DNA of 64,000 nt from Mucilaginibacter sp. SJ (GTDB taxonomy: Bacteria; Bacteroidota; Bacteroidia; Sphingobacteriales; Sphingobacteriaceae): contig NZ_CP118631.1 of the NCBI RefSeq assembly GCF_028993635.1, positions 310,001 to 374,000 of the forward strand, given 5' to 3'. Below the pieces are notes generated by a model. That model made no database searches, was not told the origin of the DNA, and saw nothing but the letters and a program-made list of their open reading frames with translations. Shown in pieces: positions 37,359 to 45,019 of this stretch. Position 1 is the first letter of the stretch. Every line of letters begins with the position of its first letter. Position numbers and translations under genes: made by a program.

Positions 37359-39764
37359 TTACCCATTCCCTACACGCTGCATCTCATCTGCAGCACCGTT
37401 GTCGCGCTTGGCCGTTTTGAAGGTTTTGCCGAAACGATAGGTGAACGCAAGCACCACTACGCGGCTATCGCGCTTAATTTTAAAATATTCGGTAGCGTTG
37501 GGGAACTGCGTTAAGCCTTCCATGGCATTGGTATAGAATATATCGCGCATGCTCAACTTCAGGGTGGCCTTCTTTTTAAGTACCGACATGCCCAGCCCTG
37601 CCGATAGTTGCCCGGTAGGGTATAGCCGTTCCTGCACATCGTTGCGGGCGCGGGTGGTGTAAAAGCCCGATAGCTCGCCCGTAAAACGTTTGCCCATCGT
37701 GAACTGGTTGCTGGCGTTGAGGTTAAGCTGGTTAATATCTGATGTGTAATGATTGCCGTTAAAACCGCTCAGTTTTTTGTAATTGTACAGTGCCTGTGCT
37801 GTAAGTGTCCACCAGTTGGTGGGAGAGGCCGTGATAGTTTCGGATACGCCGATGATATACGTGCGCCCCACGTTGCCCTGTGTATACAGCAAAATGCCCG
37901 CAAGGGTAGGGTCGCTTAAAAAGATCTGCGAAAAATAGTTGTTGATATTACTGTAAGATAGGGTGGTGGTGAGCAGGTTTTTGTATTGATGGCTCAGCTC
38001 CAGGTTCCAGCTGTATTGGGGTAAAATATAAGGGTTGCCCGTTTGATAAGTGTACTTGTTAATGATAAAATAAAATGGGTTAAGCGTTTGGTAAACCGGG
38101 CGGTCAATGCGGCGGCTTACCGTTAAAGTAAAGCTATTGGCAGTATCGGCCTGGTAACTGAAATAGCCGCTGGGAAAGAAGCTGCCATAGTTGCGTGAAA
38201 AGGCCGAATCTTTTTGCAGCACATTACCCAGTTGATGGGCATGATAATCGGTATGCTCATAACGCAAACCTAACTGGTAGGAAATGGCCTTATGCTTGCG
38301 CTCCCATTGCGTGTAAACCGCGTGAATGTTCTCGCTGTAAAGGAAATGGTTGCTGCGGGTCAGGTCGTCTGTCCATTGGCCCGCATTGAGGTTTTGATAA
38401 CCGGCAGAGTTATCGGTACTGCTGTGTGCCGATTTCCAGCCCGCCTGAAATTGGCCATCGCTGTCGGTTTTAAGCGTATAGTCGGCTTTGCCAGTGAATA
38501 TGTTGATGCCGGTGGGGATGTTGGCGCGTGTAGACTCGTTATAACCGCCGGTGGTTTGCAGGCGGTTGTTGAAATTTTGGTCGCTGGTAATGTTGTAGTG
38601 CAGCCAGTCGGCATCAGCGCTGATGTCCTGGGTTTTGCTGATGGCATGGCGGAGGCTCAGGCTCACCTGGCCATTTTTAAACCGGCTGTTGTTGGCGTTA
38701 TCGGTAGCAATGACCGAATCTGCCGCGCCACTGGAGTTGAGCCAGCGCGCCGAAGCCGTATTGTTACCCTCGCGGTGGATCATGGTTCCGCCAAGCACAA
38801 TGCCAACCGTTGTTTTAGGCGAAGCTTCATAGTCCAGCCCCGCTTTGGCCGTATTGTTGAGCAGTGTGCCGGTGAAGTGCGAGGGCTGATCCAGCGTCGC
38901 GGTGGTGGCCCCGTCGGCGCCGGTGTATTTACGCAGCGCGTACAGGTTGGTAAGATACTTCTGCCGGCTGATATTGTAATTAAAGAAAGTGCTGACCCGC
39001 CCGGCGCGGTAATTGAGCGTGAGCGTGTTATTGGTTTTGAAGTAAACACCCTGCGCCGCCGTGGCCGTAACCGACCCGTTGAAACCCTTTTGCCGGTTCT
39101 TTTTGGTTTTTATGTTGATGATCCCCGCATTGCCGCTGGCATCATACCTGGCCGTAGGGTTGGCAATCAGCTCAATTTGTGCTACCTGGGTGGAGCTCAT
39201 GCTGCTGAGCAGGTTGTTGAGATCGGCGCCAGAGAGGTAAGTAGGTTTGCCATCTATCATCACCAGCACCCCGGGCTTGCCTTGTAAAGAAATGCCGCCA
39301 TTACGGTCGACTATTACCCCCGGCGACTTCTCCAATACCTCCAGTACCGTAGCCCCCACATTGGTTACCGAGGCTTCCACGTTTACGATCACCTTTCCCT
39401 GCTTCACCTCTACCGGCGGCGTTTTGGCAGTGATGTTCACCTCTTTTAGTACAGTACTCAGGGCTTGTATGCGGATGGTATCCTGCTTTATATTCTCCGC
39501 AATGGTATAGCTGCGGGTGGTTAGGGGCTGATATCCCGTATAAGTTACCGAGAAGCTGAATGCTCCCTGCGTAATGTTCTGAAACCTGGCCTGGCCGCGG
39601 GCGTTAGTTACGATCACGCTGACCTGCTTATTAGCCTGGATCAGTTTAATGGTGGCGCCATCGGCGGGCTGGGCATTTTCTTTAACAACTATCAGCGTAA
39701 ACTGCTGCGCAAAGCCGCCCAGGGGTAACAGGGCCAGTAGAAAGAGTAAAAGTGTACGGGTCAT
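37359..39764 (-). CDS. Outer membrane beta-barrel protein / TonB-dependent receptor-like
   Basis: 801 residues. Signal peptide to about residue 19 (LGGFAQ). A carboxypeptidase-like N-terminal domain (about 22-100) has ATIKLIQANKQVSVIVTNARGQARF. A plug-like domain follows (VLEVLEKSPGVIVDRNGGISLQGKPGVLVMIDGKPTYL, then IELIANPTARYDASGNAGIINI). The large barrel is of the 'outer membrane beta-barrel family' type common in Bacteroidota, ending in VVVLAFTYRFGKTFK. No adjacent SusD. The ligand is unknown; relatives include receptors for peptides and metals. The gene is visibly richer in G and C than its neighbours, which explains long open frames on its other strand. Confidence 0.88.
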   Translation of the reverse strand: MTRTLLLFLLALLPLGGFAQQFTLIVVKENAQPADGATIKLIQANKQVSVIVTNARGQARFQNITQGAFSFSVTYTGYQPLTTRSYTIAENIKQDTIRIQALSTVLKEVNITAKTPPVEVKQGKVIVNVEASVTNVGATVLEVLEKSPGVIVDRNGGISLQGKPGVLVMIDGKPTYLSGADLNNLLSSMSSTQVAQIELIANPTARYDASGNAGIINIKTKKNRQKGFNGSVTATAAQGVYFKTNNTLTLNYRAGRVSTFFNYNISRQKYLTNLYALRKYTGADGATTATLDQPSHFTGTLLNNTAKAGLDYEASPKTTVGIVLGGTMIHREGNNTASARWLNSSGAADSVIATDNANNSRFKNGQVSLSLRHAISKTQDISADADWLHYNITSDQNFNNRLQTTGGYNESTRANIPTGINIFTGKADYTLKTDSDGQFQAGWKSAHSSTDNSAGYQNLNAGQWTDDLTRSNHFLYSENIHAVYTQWERKHKAISYQLGLRYEHTDYHAHQLGNVLQKDSAFSRNYGSFFPSGYFSYQADTANSFTLTVSRRIDRPVYQTLNPFYFIINKYTYQTGNPYILPQYSWNLELSHQYKNLLTTTLSYSNINNYFSQIFLSDPTLAGILLYTQGNVGRTYIIGVSETITASPTNWWTLTAQALYNYKKLSGFNGNHYTSDINQLNLNASNQFTMGKRFTGELSGFYTTRARNDVQERLYPTGQLSAGLGMSVLKKKATLKLSMRDIFYTNAMEGLTQFPNATEYFKIKRDSRVVVLAFTYRFGKTFKTAKRDNGAADEMQRVGNG

Positions 39765-39897
39765 TCAGTCAATTCAAATAATCCCGTAAGATAATCAGGC
39801 TGAGGTAGATGTTTGCAATTTAAGGTGCGAAAATATGGGTGAAAATCACTTTTTTACTTTGAAAGTCACGTGTATACCGCATCGCATCCCAACCCTG

Positions 39898-39921
39898 CAT
39901 ACCCGCGCCAGTTTGGGAAGC
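39898..39921 (+). repeat. Copy of dispersed CATACCCGCGCCAG repeat
   Basis: CATACCCGCGCCAGTTTGGG begins here, between the beta-barrel gene and a hypothetical gene. Related copies occur at 41349, 41398 and, inverted, 44018. Confidence 0.6.
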
Positions 39922-39929
39922 TATCAGCG

Positions 39930-40259
39930 TTAACGCCTTACGCGGTTTAAATTAAAAGCAACCAGGTATTCGTACACCGGCTCGGGGGCGAAACGATCCG
40001 ACGATATCACTGTTTGTGCCTTCATCACCTGGTTCAATTGCGTTTTTACCAGGGCAAAAGTCGCTTTTAACAGTTCGGGCAGTACGCTTGTCGCTACTGT
40101 AGGATAGTAGTACTGTTTCTCAAAAGCTTTTTTCTCAGCGGCGGTAGCCATTTGTACCTCCCAATGCTCGTCGGGTTTAAAACCATTCTCCAAAGCGGTG
40201 TTACCCAGGTCATAAATATATTCGCTGGCTTTGTAGTGTGCTGTTTGTTCATCGGTCAT
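39930..40259 (-). CDS. Hypothetical protein
   Basis: 109 residues that I do not recognise. Soluble, no signal peptide or membrane segment, mixed helix with a basic end (NLNRVRR) and a central helical segment TSVLPELLKATFALVKTQLNQVM. It lies about 60 bp after the larger cold-shock-domain gene on the same strand, so it may be in its transcript. ATG start; the coding pattern looks genuine but function is unknown. Confidence 0.55.
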   Translation of the reverse strand: MTDEQTAHYKASEYIYDLGNTALENGFKPDEHWEVQMATAAEKKAFEKQYYYPTVATSVLPELLKATFALVKTQLNQVMKAQTVISSDRFAPEPVYEYLVAFNLNRVRR

Positions 40260-40317
40260 TCTGATATTTATTGTATGAGTATTTATGTTATTTATTGTTG
40301 CAATGGTTAATTAAGCC

Positions 40318-40770
40318 TTAGTTGGCTTTAACGACTTTGACAGCGGTAGGCCCTTTTTGCCCCTGTTCTATTTCAAAGGTAACTTTGTCATTTTCTTTGA
40401 TGGCAAAAGAAGCCGCGTTGACATGAACAAAAATGCTTTCCTGGGTTTGCAGATCTTTGATGAAACCGAACCCTTTAGATTCATTAAAGAATGTTACTGT
40501 GCCTTTTCTTACAATTTCTACTTCAACTTCCTCCTGTTTGGGGGTACCAATGCGGATGTCCTGCGCCAATACCTTTTTCCGGTTACCGGGGTCCTGGGGC
40601 ACGGAGGTAATGTTGCCGTTTGCGTCAACATAGGCCAGCATATCTTCAAACCCCTGTCCTTTAACAGCGTTGGCTTTGCGATCTTCGGCTTTTTCTTTTT
40701 TGTCCTGTTGTTTTTTGAGCTTTTTCTTTTCGCGCTCTTTCTTGTTAAATGTTTCGGTGGATCTACCCAT
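40318..40770 (-). CDS. Cold-shock-domain protein with a charged N-terminal extension
   Basis: About 150 residues from the ATG giving MGRSTETFNKKEREKKK; an upstream in-frame Met adds seven residues of doubtful value. The N-terminal 40 residues are a Lys/Glu-rich helix (KKEREKKKLKKQQDKKEKAED). A linker follows with NRKKVLAQDI, then a C-terminal cold-shock domain (about 88-149) with RNP1-like KGFGFIKD and RNP2-like IFVHVNAA. It likely binds single-stranded RNA or DNA. This 'long CSD' form is common in Bacteroidota as a housekeeping RNA chaperone. It lies about 700 bp from the retron effector but on the opposite strand, so a functional link is not shown. Confidence 0.85.
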   Translation of the reverse strand: MGRSTETFNKKEREKKKLKKQQDKKEKAEDRKANAVKGQGFEDMLAYVDANGNITSVPQDPGNRKKVLAQDIRIGTPKQEEVEVEIVRKGTVTFFNESKGFGFIKDLQTQESIFVHVNAASFAIKENDKVTFEIEQGQKGPTAVKVVKAN

Positions 40771-40791
40771 GTTTTTGATTAAGTGTAACAA

Positions 40792-40824
40792 AAAAGCATC
40801 CCCCCGGGATGGGAGGATGCTTTT
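40792..40824 (-). terminator. Rho-independent terminator of the small cold-shock gene
   Basis: AAAAGCATCC (40792-40801) pairs with GGATGCTTTT (40815-40824), with an inner C-rich/G-rich stem. On the minus strand it ends in TTTTTTG, 20 bp after the stop of the CspA-like gene. Confidence 0.85.
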
Positions 40825-40843
40825 AAAATGATGATATAGTGTA

Positions 40844-41035
40844 TTAAGCTATTTTTACATTTACTGCATTCGGACCTTTACGGCCTTCTTCAACGTCATA
40901 ACTAACGGCGCTGTTCTCACGAACATTGTCAATCAGGCCTGTTGAATGAACGAAGATTTCGCTGCCACCATTATTAGGTGTGATAAATCCGAAACCTTTG
41001 GCTTCATTAAAAAATTTTACTGTTCCTTGTTGCAT
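40844..41035 (-). CDS. CspA-family cold shock protein
   Basis: 63-residue single cold-shock domain: MQQGTVKFFNEAKGFGFITP holds RNP1 (KGFGFI) and EIFVHSTGL holds RNP2. Acts as an RNA chaperone in the cytoplasm. The leader upstream of the ATG is AT-rich, as usual for csp genes. Normal length and complete. It has its own terminator and lies next to the longer cold-shock-domain gene. Confidence 0.95.
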   Translation of the reverse strand: MQQGTVKFFNEAKGFGFITPNNGGSEIFVHSTGLIDNVRENSAVSYDVEEGRKGPNAVNVKIA

Positions 41036-41348
41036 TATATTGTTATTAATAAGTGTGCAATATAACTATAATTATTGGTGTATTTTACTTTTTGTAAAAT
41101 TATTTAACATTTATTTAATTGATTACTGCGAAAAAGGGCCCGGAGCGCTGTTTAAAGGGTGTTTTCGGGGTATCTTCGATTTTTAAAAAACCTTGTTGTG
41201 CATTTTGATAAATGGTGTGCATAGCCGGCATGCTGGTCGTTTTGCTCTGCATCTTGTGTTGTGATCTCTGCAACCCAGAAAATTGGTTTAAATAAAACTT
41301 TATTTACCTGAACACGGGCCACAAGCGTGGACGCTTGCGGCAGCGGGG

Positions 41349-41366
41349 GCTGCATACTCGCGCCAG
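41349..41366 (+). repeat. Left copy of the repeat bracketing the retron
   Basis: GCTGCATACTCGCGCCAG is an exact inverted match to 44018-44035, just after the reverse transcriptase gene. A related copy (CATACCCGCGCCAGTTGG) starts at 41398. Confidence 0.7.
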
Positions 41367-41459
41367 CTTGGGGATGCCACGTTCTTTGTCGGTGCCACAT
41401 ACCCGCGCCAGTTGGAGATTGTACATTTAGTTTTCAGTAGATTCAGCTTCCATAACTTA

Positions 41460-41474
41460 ATTTACCTACATTAG
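41460..41474 (+). promoter_or_regulatory. Candidate promoter of the retron operon
   Basis: ATTTACCTACATTAG contains TACATTAG, one base off TAnnTTTG, 25 bp before the effector ATG. A 12-of-13 match, ATTTACCTAAATT, lies upstream of the HEPN-like gene at 44108. No clear -33 element. Confidence 0.35.
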
Positions 41475-41498
41475 CTATCAGAGCCATTCATCGCTGAC

Positions 41499-42758
41499 AT
41501 GAATAAAGAAACCGAACTTATCATTTCAAATAACCAGGCAACTGCTATCGAGCATATCAGGATTCGGCTGGCAAATTCTATTGATGTGTTTCGGGTGATC
41601 AACTGGCTAAATAATTTTAAAAAAGCTGAATGGGATAAAGCACTAGAGGTATTAAAAGCCTTAAAGTATTATTCCAATAATCATGTAATAGTCGAATATA
41701 ACCGGAACCTTGAAAGGTTGCTGGCTGAAACCGATCCTACCCAAAAGATTTACGTGCATGGATTTGGAAAGCTCGGCAAAAGCGGGAGTACGATGTTGTA
41801 TTTCTTTCGCCAGACACCGGTTTTTAAAGCGAATGAAAATCGTTTCCAGATCTTGGAGCATGTTGTAAAGTTAAAAAGACAGCATATTAAGGACGGAGAC
41901 ATCTTGGTCTTGCTGGATGATATTATCGGTTCGGGGCGTTCCTTATCCACGTTCTACAGGGTGAATATCAAACATCAATTTATTAAAGAAGGGTTTTCCC
42001 TGAGAATATATGCTTTATGTGTGGCTTATATGATAGAGAGCATTGCTTTGCTGGAAAAAAATATTGACGGTATCCAGATCATAGGAACAGGCTATAATAA
42101 GGCCTTCATTACGCCCGGTTCTGTTTTCGGTTACAGACCGAGAATGTTACCGATACGGGAATTTTGTTATGAGTACGGAAAACCCTTGTTTATACTGCAC
42201 GATTATGATAAAAAAGCTGATGTGCCGCATCCTTTGGGATATGACAACTCGCAATCCCTGATTATTTTTGCGCATGCAGTTCCAAATAATACCTTACCGA
42301 TCATTTGGTCATCTAAAGGCAAATGGTTCCCGCTATACCCGAGGTCGGGGCAAGGAAAAATATCAGAGATCAAAGATTTTCAGCAGGACAATTACTATTG
42401 GCTTAATCTGGCCTATCAATTGAATATTCTAAATAAGGAACAAACAGGCAATTCCTTATATACCAATAAAGTCAATTTTGGCCTGATCGCGGTAATTCGG
42501 TTAAAGAAACAAAATAGCGGACATCAACGGATCTTCCAGGTTTTGGGGATCAGCGCAAACGAGCTAGATGAGATCATTGCCTCGGGCAGAGAAAGGGGTA
42601 TTTTTAACAAGGCTGATGAACTGACATCCCGGGGATTATCATATTATGATCAAATAGCCAAGAACATTAAAATAGAGAACACCAGGATAAAAAGGAAAAA
42701 ACATACCTTTACACAATCTAAAATGTATATACCTAAACATTTTAATGGAATGACATAA
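41499..42758 (+). CDS. Retron effector: phosphoribosyltransferase-like protein with winged-helix C-terminus
   Basis: 419 residues. A PRTase-fold domain (about 60-290) carries the PRPP-loop motif LVLLDDIIGSGRSL (136-149; acidic pair Asp140/Asp141), preceded by IYVHGFGKLGKSGSTML, the expected beta-strand/loop region. The C-terminal part (about 330-395) has winged-helix character (IRLKKQNSGHQRIFQVLGISANELDEIIASGRERGIF, ending in LTSRGLSYYDQI). PRTase-like conflict proteins fused or linked to a winged helix are known as effectors of one class of retrons; I recall this as type III, from memory. The predicted role is a toxic effector held inactive by RT-msDNA and released on phage attack. The stop codon lies inside the 5' arm of the retron ncRNA. 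It is the first gene of the operon. Confidence 0.85.
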   Translation: MNKETELIISNNQATAIEHIRIRLANSIDVFRVINWLNNFKKAEWDKALEVLKALKYYSNNHVIVEYNRNLERLLAETDPTQKIYVHGFGKLGKSGSTMLYFFRQTPVFKANENRFQILEHVVKLKRQHIKDGDILVLLDDIIGSGRSLSTFYRVNIKHQFIKEGFSLRIYALCVAYMIESIALLEKNIDGIQIIGTGYNKAFITPGSVFGYRPRMLPIREFCYEYGKPLFILHDYDKKADVPHPLGYDNSQSLIIFAHAVPNNTLPIIWSSKGKWFPLYPRSGQGKISEIKDFQQDNYYWLNLAYQLNILNKEQTGNSLYTNKVNFGLIAVIRLKKQNSGHQRIFQVLGISANELDEIIASGRERGIFNKADELTSRGLSYYDQIAKNIKIENTRIKRKKHTFTQSKMYIPKHFNGMT

Positions 42759-42927
42759 CTGGTTAGCGTACTCGCAAGAGTTAACTTGCTTCTTGAGCAA
42801 GGCTAATAATAAAGCTACTTTACATTAATCCTTGTACAACATGGCAGCCGCACGGTCAACCCGCTGTTGCACAAGGATCACTAATTCGTGATCCTGTATT
42901 CAGGAAAGAGTAACCAGTTATGTCATT
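42749..42927 (+). ncRNA. Retron msr-msd ncRNA
   Basis: A 17-bp perfect inverted repeat, AATGACATAACTGGTTA (42749-42765) / TAACCAGTTATGTCATT (42911-42927), forms the a1/a2 stem. The next base after a1 is the G of TTAGC, the same context as the branching guanosine of Ec86-type msr RNAs (recalled). msr-like stems follow: ACTC-GCAA-GAGT (42770-42781) and CTTGCT-TCTTG-AGCAAG (42785-42801). The msd-like region holds ATCCTTGT/ACAAGGAT (42828-42835 with 42871-42878) extended by CAACA/TGTTG, and a competing hairpin GGATCAC/GTGATCC (42875-42881 with 42888-42894). The arms overlap the effector stop and the RT start. Confidence 0.88.
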
Positions 42928-44011
42928 TGATTTAGAAGAGTTCATTTACAGGTCCCAGGAGCTGGGGCGGGGGGCAGACTTCATAAAAGAAACAACGCAT
43001 TATGCCCGTAACCTGATCGGACAGGGACTTCCGGTGATCTTTTCACCTCACCACCTGGCCGCGTATCTTGACCTTGATTATGACCAGCTAAGATACCTTA
43101 TTGAACATCGGAATGAGTTGTATAAGTTTTACGAGATCAAAAAGAAGAGCGGTGGTACGCGGGCCATTGTGGTTCCCCACGCGAACTTAAGATTCGTTCA
43201 GCAGTTTATTCATTCCGAGATTCTGGCAAAGGTCCCGGTCAGTCGTGCCGCATTCGGATTTGTAAAAGAACGCTCCATTCTGCATAATGCGCAGGTACAT
43301 ACCGGGAAATCGGCACTATTAAACATTGATCTTTTTAAGTTTTTTGATGCAGTTACCGAAAAAAGAGTTTCAGGTATCTTCAGATCACTGGGTTACGCGA
43401 AGAACCTCGCCTGGGACCTTGCCCGGCTTGTCACGGTGGTTTTGCCTCAATCCTATTATCTTCACTTCAAGCCGGGTGAACTTGAACAATACCGGGGCAT
43501 TGTTCAAGAGCATACGGCAGTGTTACCACAGGGGGCAGCCACAAGCCCAGTCATTTCAAATATCATTTTAAGAAAATTAGACCTGAGACTTGCGAAGTTC
43601 GCGGAAAAGAACCAGTTGAGTTATTCAAGGTATGCCGACGACATCACCTTTTCGGGGGAGGTTGGTCGGTTGCCGTCAATAAGACTGCTTACCAAAGTGA
43701 TCAGGGAAGAGGGATTTTTGATCAATTACAATAAAGGCGGTCTTCATAAAAAAGGACGGAAACAATTGGTTACCAGCCTGACAGTCAGCGACGGTGTTCA
43801 CGTGCACCGAAAATTTAAGAAAGAAATTGCAAAACATATCTATTGCTGCCTGACCTTTGGTGTGGATGAGCATTTAAAGTTCTTAAAAATGGAGAACAAG
43901 GGCCTTTATAAAGAATGGTTACTAGGTAAGATCTATTTTGTAAGGTCTGTCGAAGTTGCGGCAGCACAAAAATTAATGACTGAGTTTTTGAAAATAGACT
44001 GGCCCAGCTAA
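42920..44011 (+). CDS. Retron reverse transcriptase
   Basis: 363 residues. Synthesises multicopy single-stranded DNA from the adjacent ncRNA. RT blocks in order: SGGTRAIVVPH (block 1), the retron-specific NAxxH motif NAQVH (123-127), NIDLFKFFDAV with catalytic Asp137, QGAATSPVISN (204-214) and the catalytic YADD (238-241). The late retron motif, usually VTG, here reads LVTSLTV (283-289), a Ser in place of Gly. Thumb and X/Y regions are complete, no N- or C-terminal fusion, and the length is typical. The ATG is inside the a2 arm, so translation start is coupled to ncRNA folding or processing. It forms a tripartite system with the upstream PRTase effector. Confidence 0.95.
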   Translation: MSFDLEEFIYRSQELGRGADFIKETTHYARNLIGQGLPVIFSPHHLAAYLDLDYDQLRYLIEHRNELYKFYEIKKKSGGTRAIVVPHANLRFVQQFIHSEILAKVPVSRAAFGFVKERSILHNAQVHTGKSALLNIDLFKFFDAVTEKRVSGIFRSLGYAKNLAWDLARLVTVVLPQSYYLHFKPGELEQYRGIVQEHTAVLPQGAATSPVISNIILRKLDLRLAKFAEKNQLSYSRYADDITFSGEVGRLPSIRLLTKVIREEGFLINYNKGGLHKKGRKQLVTSLTVSDGVHVHRKFKKEIAKHIYCCLTFGVDEHLKFLKMENKGLYKEWLLGKIYFVRSVEVAAAQKLMTEFLKIDWPS

Positions 44012-44017
44012 TCATAA

Positions 44018-44061
44018 CTGGCGCGAGTATGCAGCGCAGGATGTTGTGGGCAGAGTACTCG
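44018..44061 (-). repeat. Right repeat of the retron and first of two direct repeats
   Basis: CTGGCGCGAGTATGCAGC (44018-44035) is the inverted exact copy of 41349-41366. The longer block GAGTATGCAGCGCAGGATGTT to about 44061 recurs in degenerate form at 44886-44923, so the HEPN-like gene lies between two direct copies. Confidence 0.6.
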
Positions 44062-44107
44062 TGACTTCTCAAATAATTTTAATTAAATGAAATTTAATGG
44101 GATATAG

Positions 44108-44120
44108 ATTTACCTAAATT
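44108..44120 (+). promoter_or_regulatory. Candidate promoter of the HEPN-like gene
   Basis: ATTTACCTAAATT matches the block before the retron effector (41460-41472) at 12 of 13 bases. About 70 bp before the start codon. Confidence 0.3.
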
Positions 44121-44191
44121 CCATGTTTGGAAATTACTTAATTTGTAGCTAGCCTTAAACGACACCTGATTGAAATAGCAAATAAGTAATA

Positions 44192-44872
44192 ATGGACATT
44201 AATAATAGGAGTAAACGCCAAATGCAACCCATTTTTTCAAGAAACGAAGATATAGAAAAAATCGCTTTTTTAAATTGGCGAATCAGTTCGGATGACGCTA
44301 TACTCAATATGACGAATATGGCCGAGGGATTTCTTAATTCCGCTATCAGGCTTGCCAAACTTAATCTTATTTATAACGACCATAAAAGTGCCGATATACT
44401 GATATTTCCGATACTCACCAATGCCAATCATGGTATCGAGCTTTACCTGAAAGCCATGACCTGGATGCTTAACCTTATCCTAAACAACGGTACTAAAATC
44501 GAAGGTAGCCACAATATCCGGCAGATTTACCAAACAGTCAAGGCAAAAATCAAAGCCTATAAAGGAAAAATAAGCCCGAAAGATTTTGCGGAGGCCACCG
44601 CTGAGTTGGAGAATTATATTGGTGAACTGTTCGCAAAAATCGAAGCTACCGACCAAAAGGATAGAATGGACTTTTCTCGTTACCCTTTCGATACCAAATA
44701 CGATAATCATTTTTACGTCGATCTGATTGGCAATGTAGAAATCGACTTAGAGAATTTTGTAAAACGTTTTGAAATCATCTCGCAGTCATTGGAAAACTTG
44801 TGCGATTTTATTTATTACCAAGAACTTAGAGATGATACAATGCTGAGTACTGATATTAGTAACGGTGTTTAA
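44192..44872 (+). CDS. HEPN-like helical protein, hypothetical
   Basis: 226 residues, all-alpha. A HEPN-like pattern is seen in IFPILTNANHGIELYLKAMTWML (about 71-93) and GSHNIRQIYQTVKAKI (about 105-120): a 'HxxElxLKA' helix followed by a 'GHNL..LY' helix, as in several nuclease or substrate-binding HEPN families. I do not see a clear RxxxxH catalytic motif, so nuclease activity is not claimed. It lies 180 bp after the retron RT on the same strand, in the same AT-rich island, between direct repeats. It may be an extra retron component or an independent defence cargo gene. Confidence 0.6.
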   Translation: MDINNRSKRQMQPIFSRNEDIEKIAFLNWRISSDDAILNMTNMAEGFLNSAIRLAKLNLIYNDHKSADILIFPILTNANHGIELYLKAMTWMLNLILNNGTKIEGSHNIRQIYQTVKAKIKAYKGKISPKDFAEATAELENYIGELFAKIEATDQKDRMDFSRYPFDTKYDNHFYVDLIGNVEIDLENFVKRFEIISQSLENLCDFIYYQELRDDTMLSTDISNGV

Positions 44873-44885
44873 TACCTCTGATCGG

Positions 44886-44923
44886 TGCAGGTATGCAGCG
44901 CTGGATGTTACGGGCTGGTTACT
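44886..44923 (-). repeat. Second direct repeat, after the HEPN-like gene
   Basis: GGTATGCAGCGCTGGATGTT and following bases match the block at 44025-44061 at about four of five positions. It may mark an insertion boundary or be a dispersed intergenic repeat. Confidence 0.5.
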
Positions 44924-45019
44924 CACCATTTTTTTAGCTATATAATTCACAAATACTCCAAGCATATCAAGCAACTCTATACATCACAATCGCATCAACC
45001 TAAGAATCAACTCCAAACC

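Larger units (their letters stand above)
41036..41498. other. Intergenic region bordering the retron, with repeat copies
   Basis: No supported gene. It holds the csp leader, a palindrome-bearing block (AAGCGTGGACGCTT at 41324-41337), the repeat copies at 41349-41366 and 41398-41418, and the candidate retron promoter at 41460-41474. Confidence 0.5.

Noticed and set aside
38292..39287. 331-codon open frame on the plus strand
   Set aside because: It is antisense to the beta-barrel receptor gene, whose signal peptide, plug and barrel motifs are clear; the G/C-rich codon use of that gene opens the opposite strand. The product has no recognisable domain.
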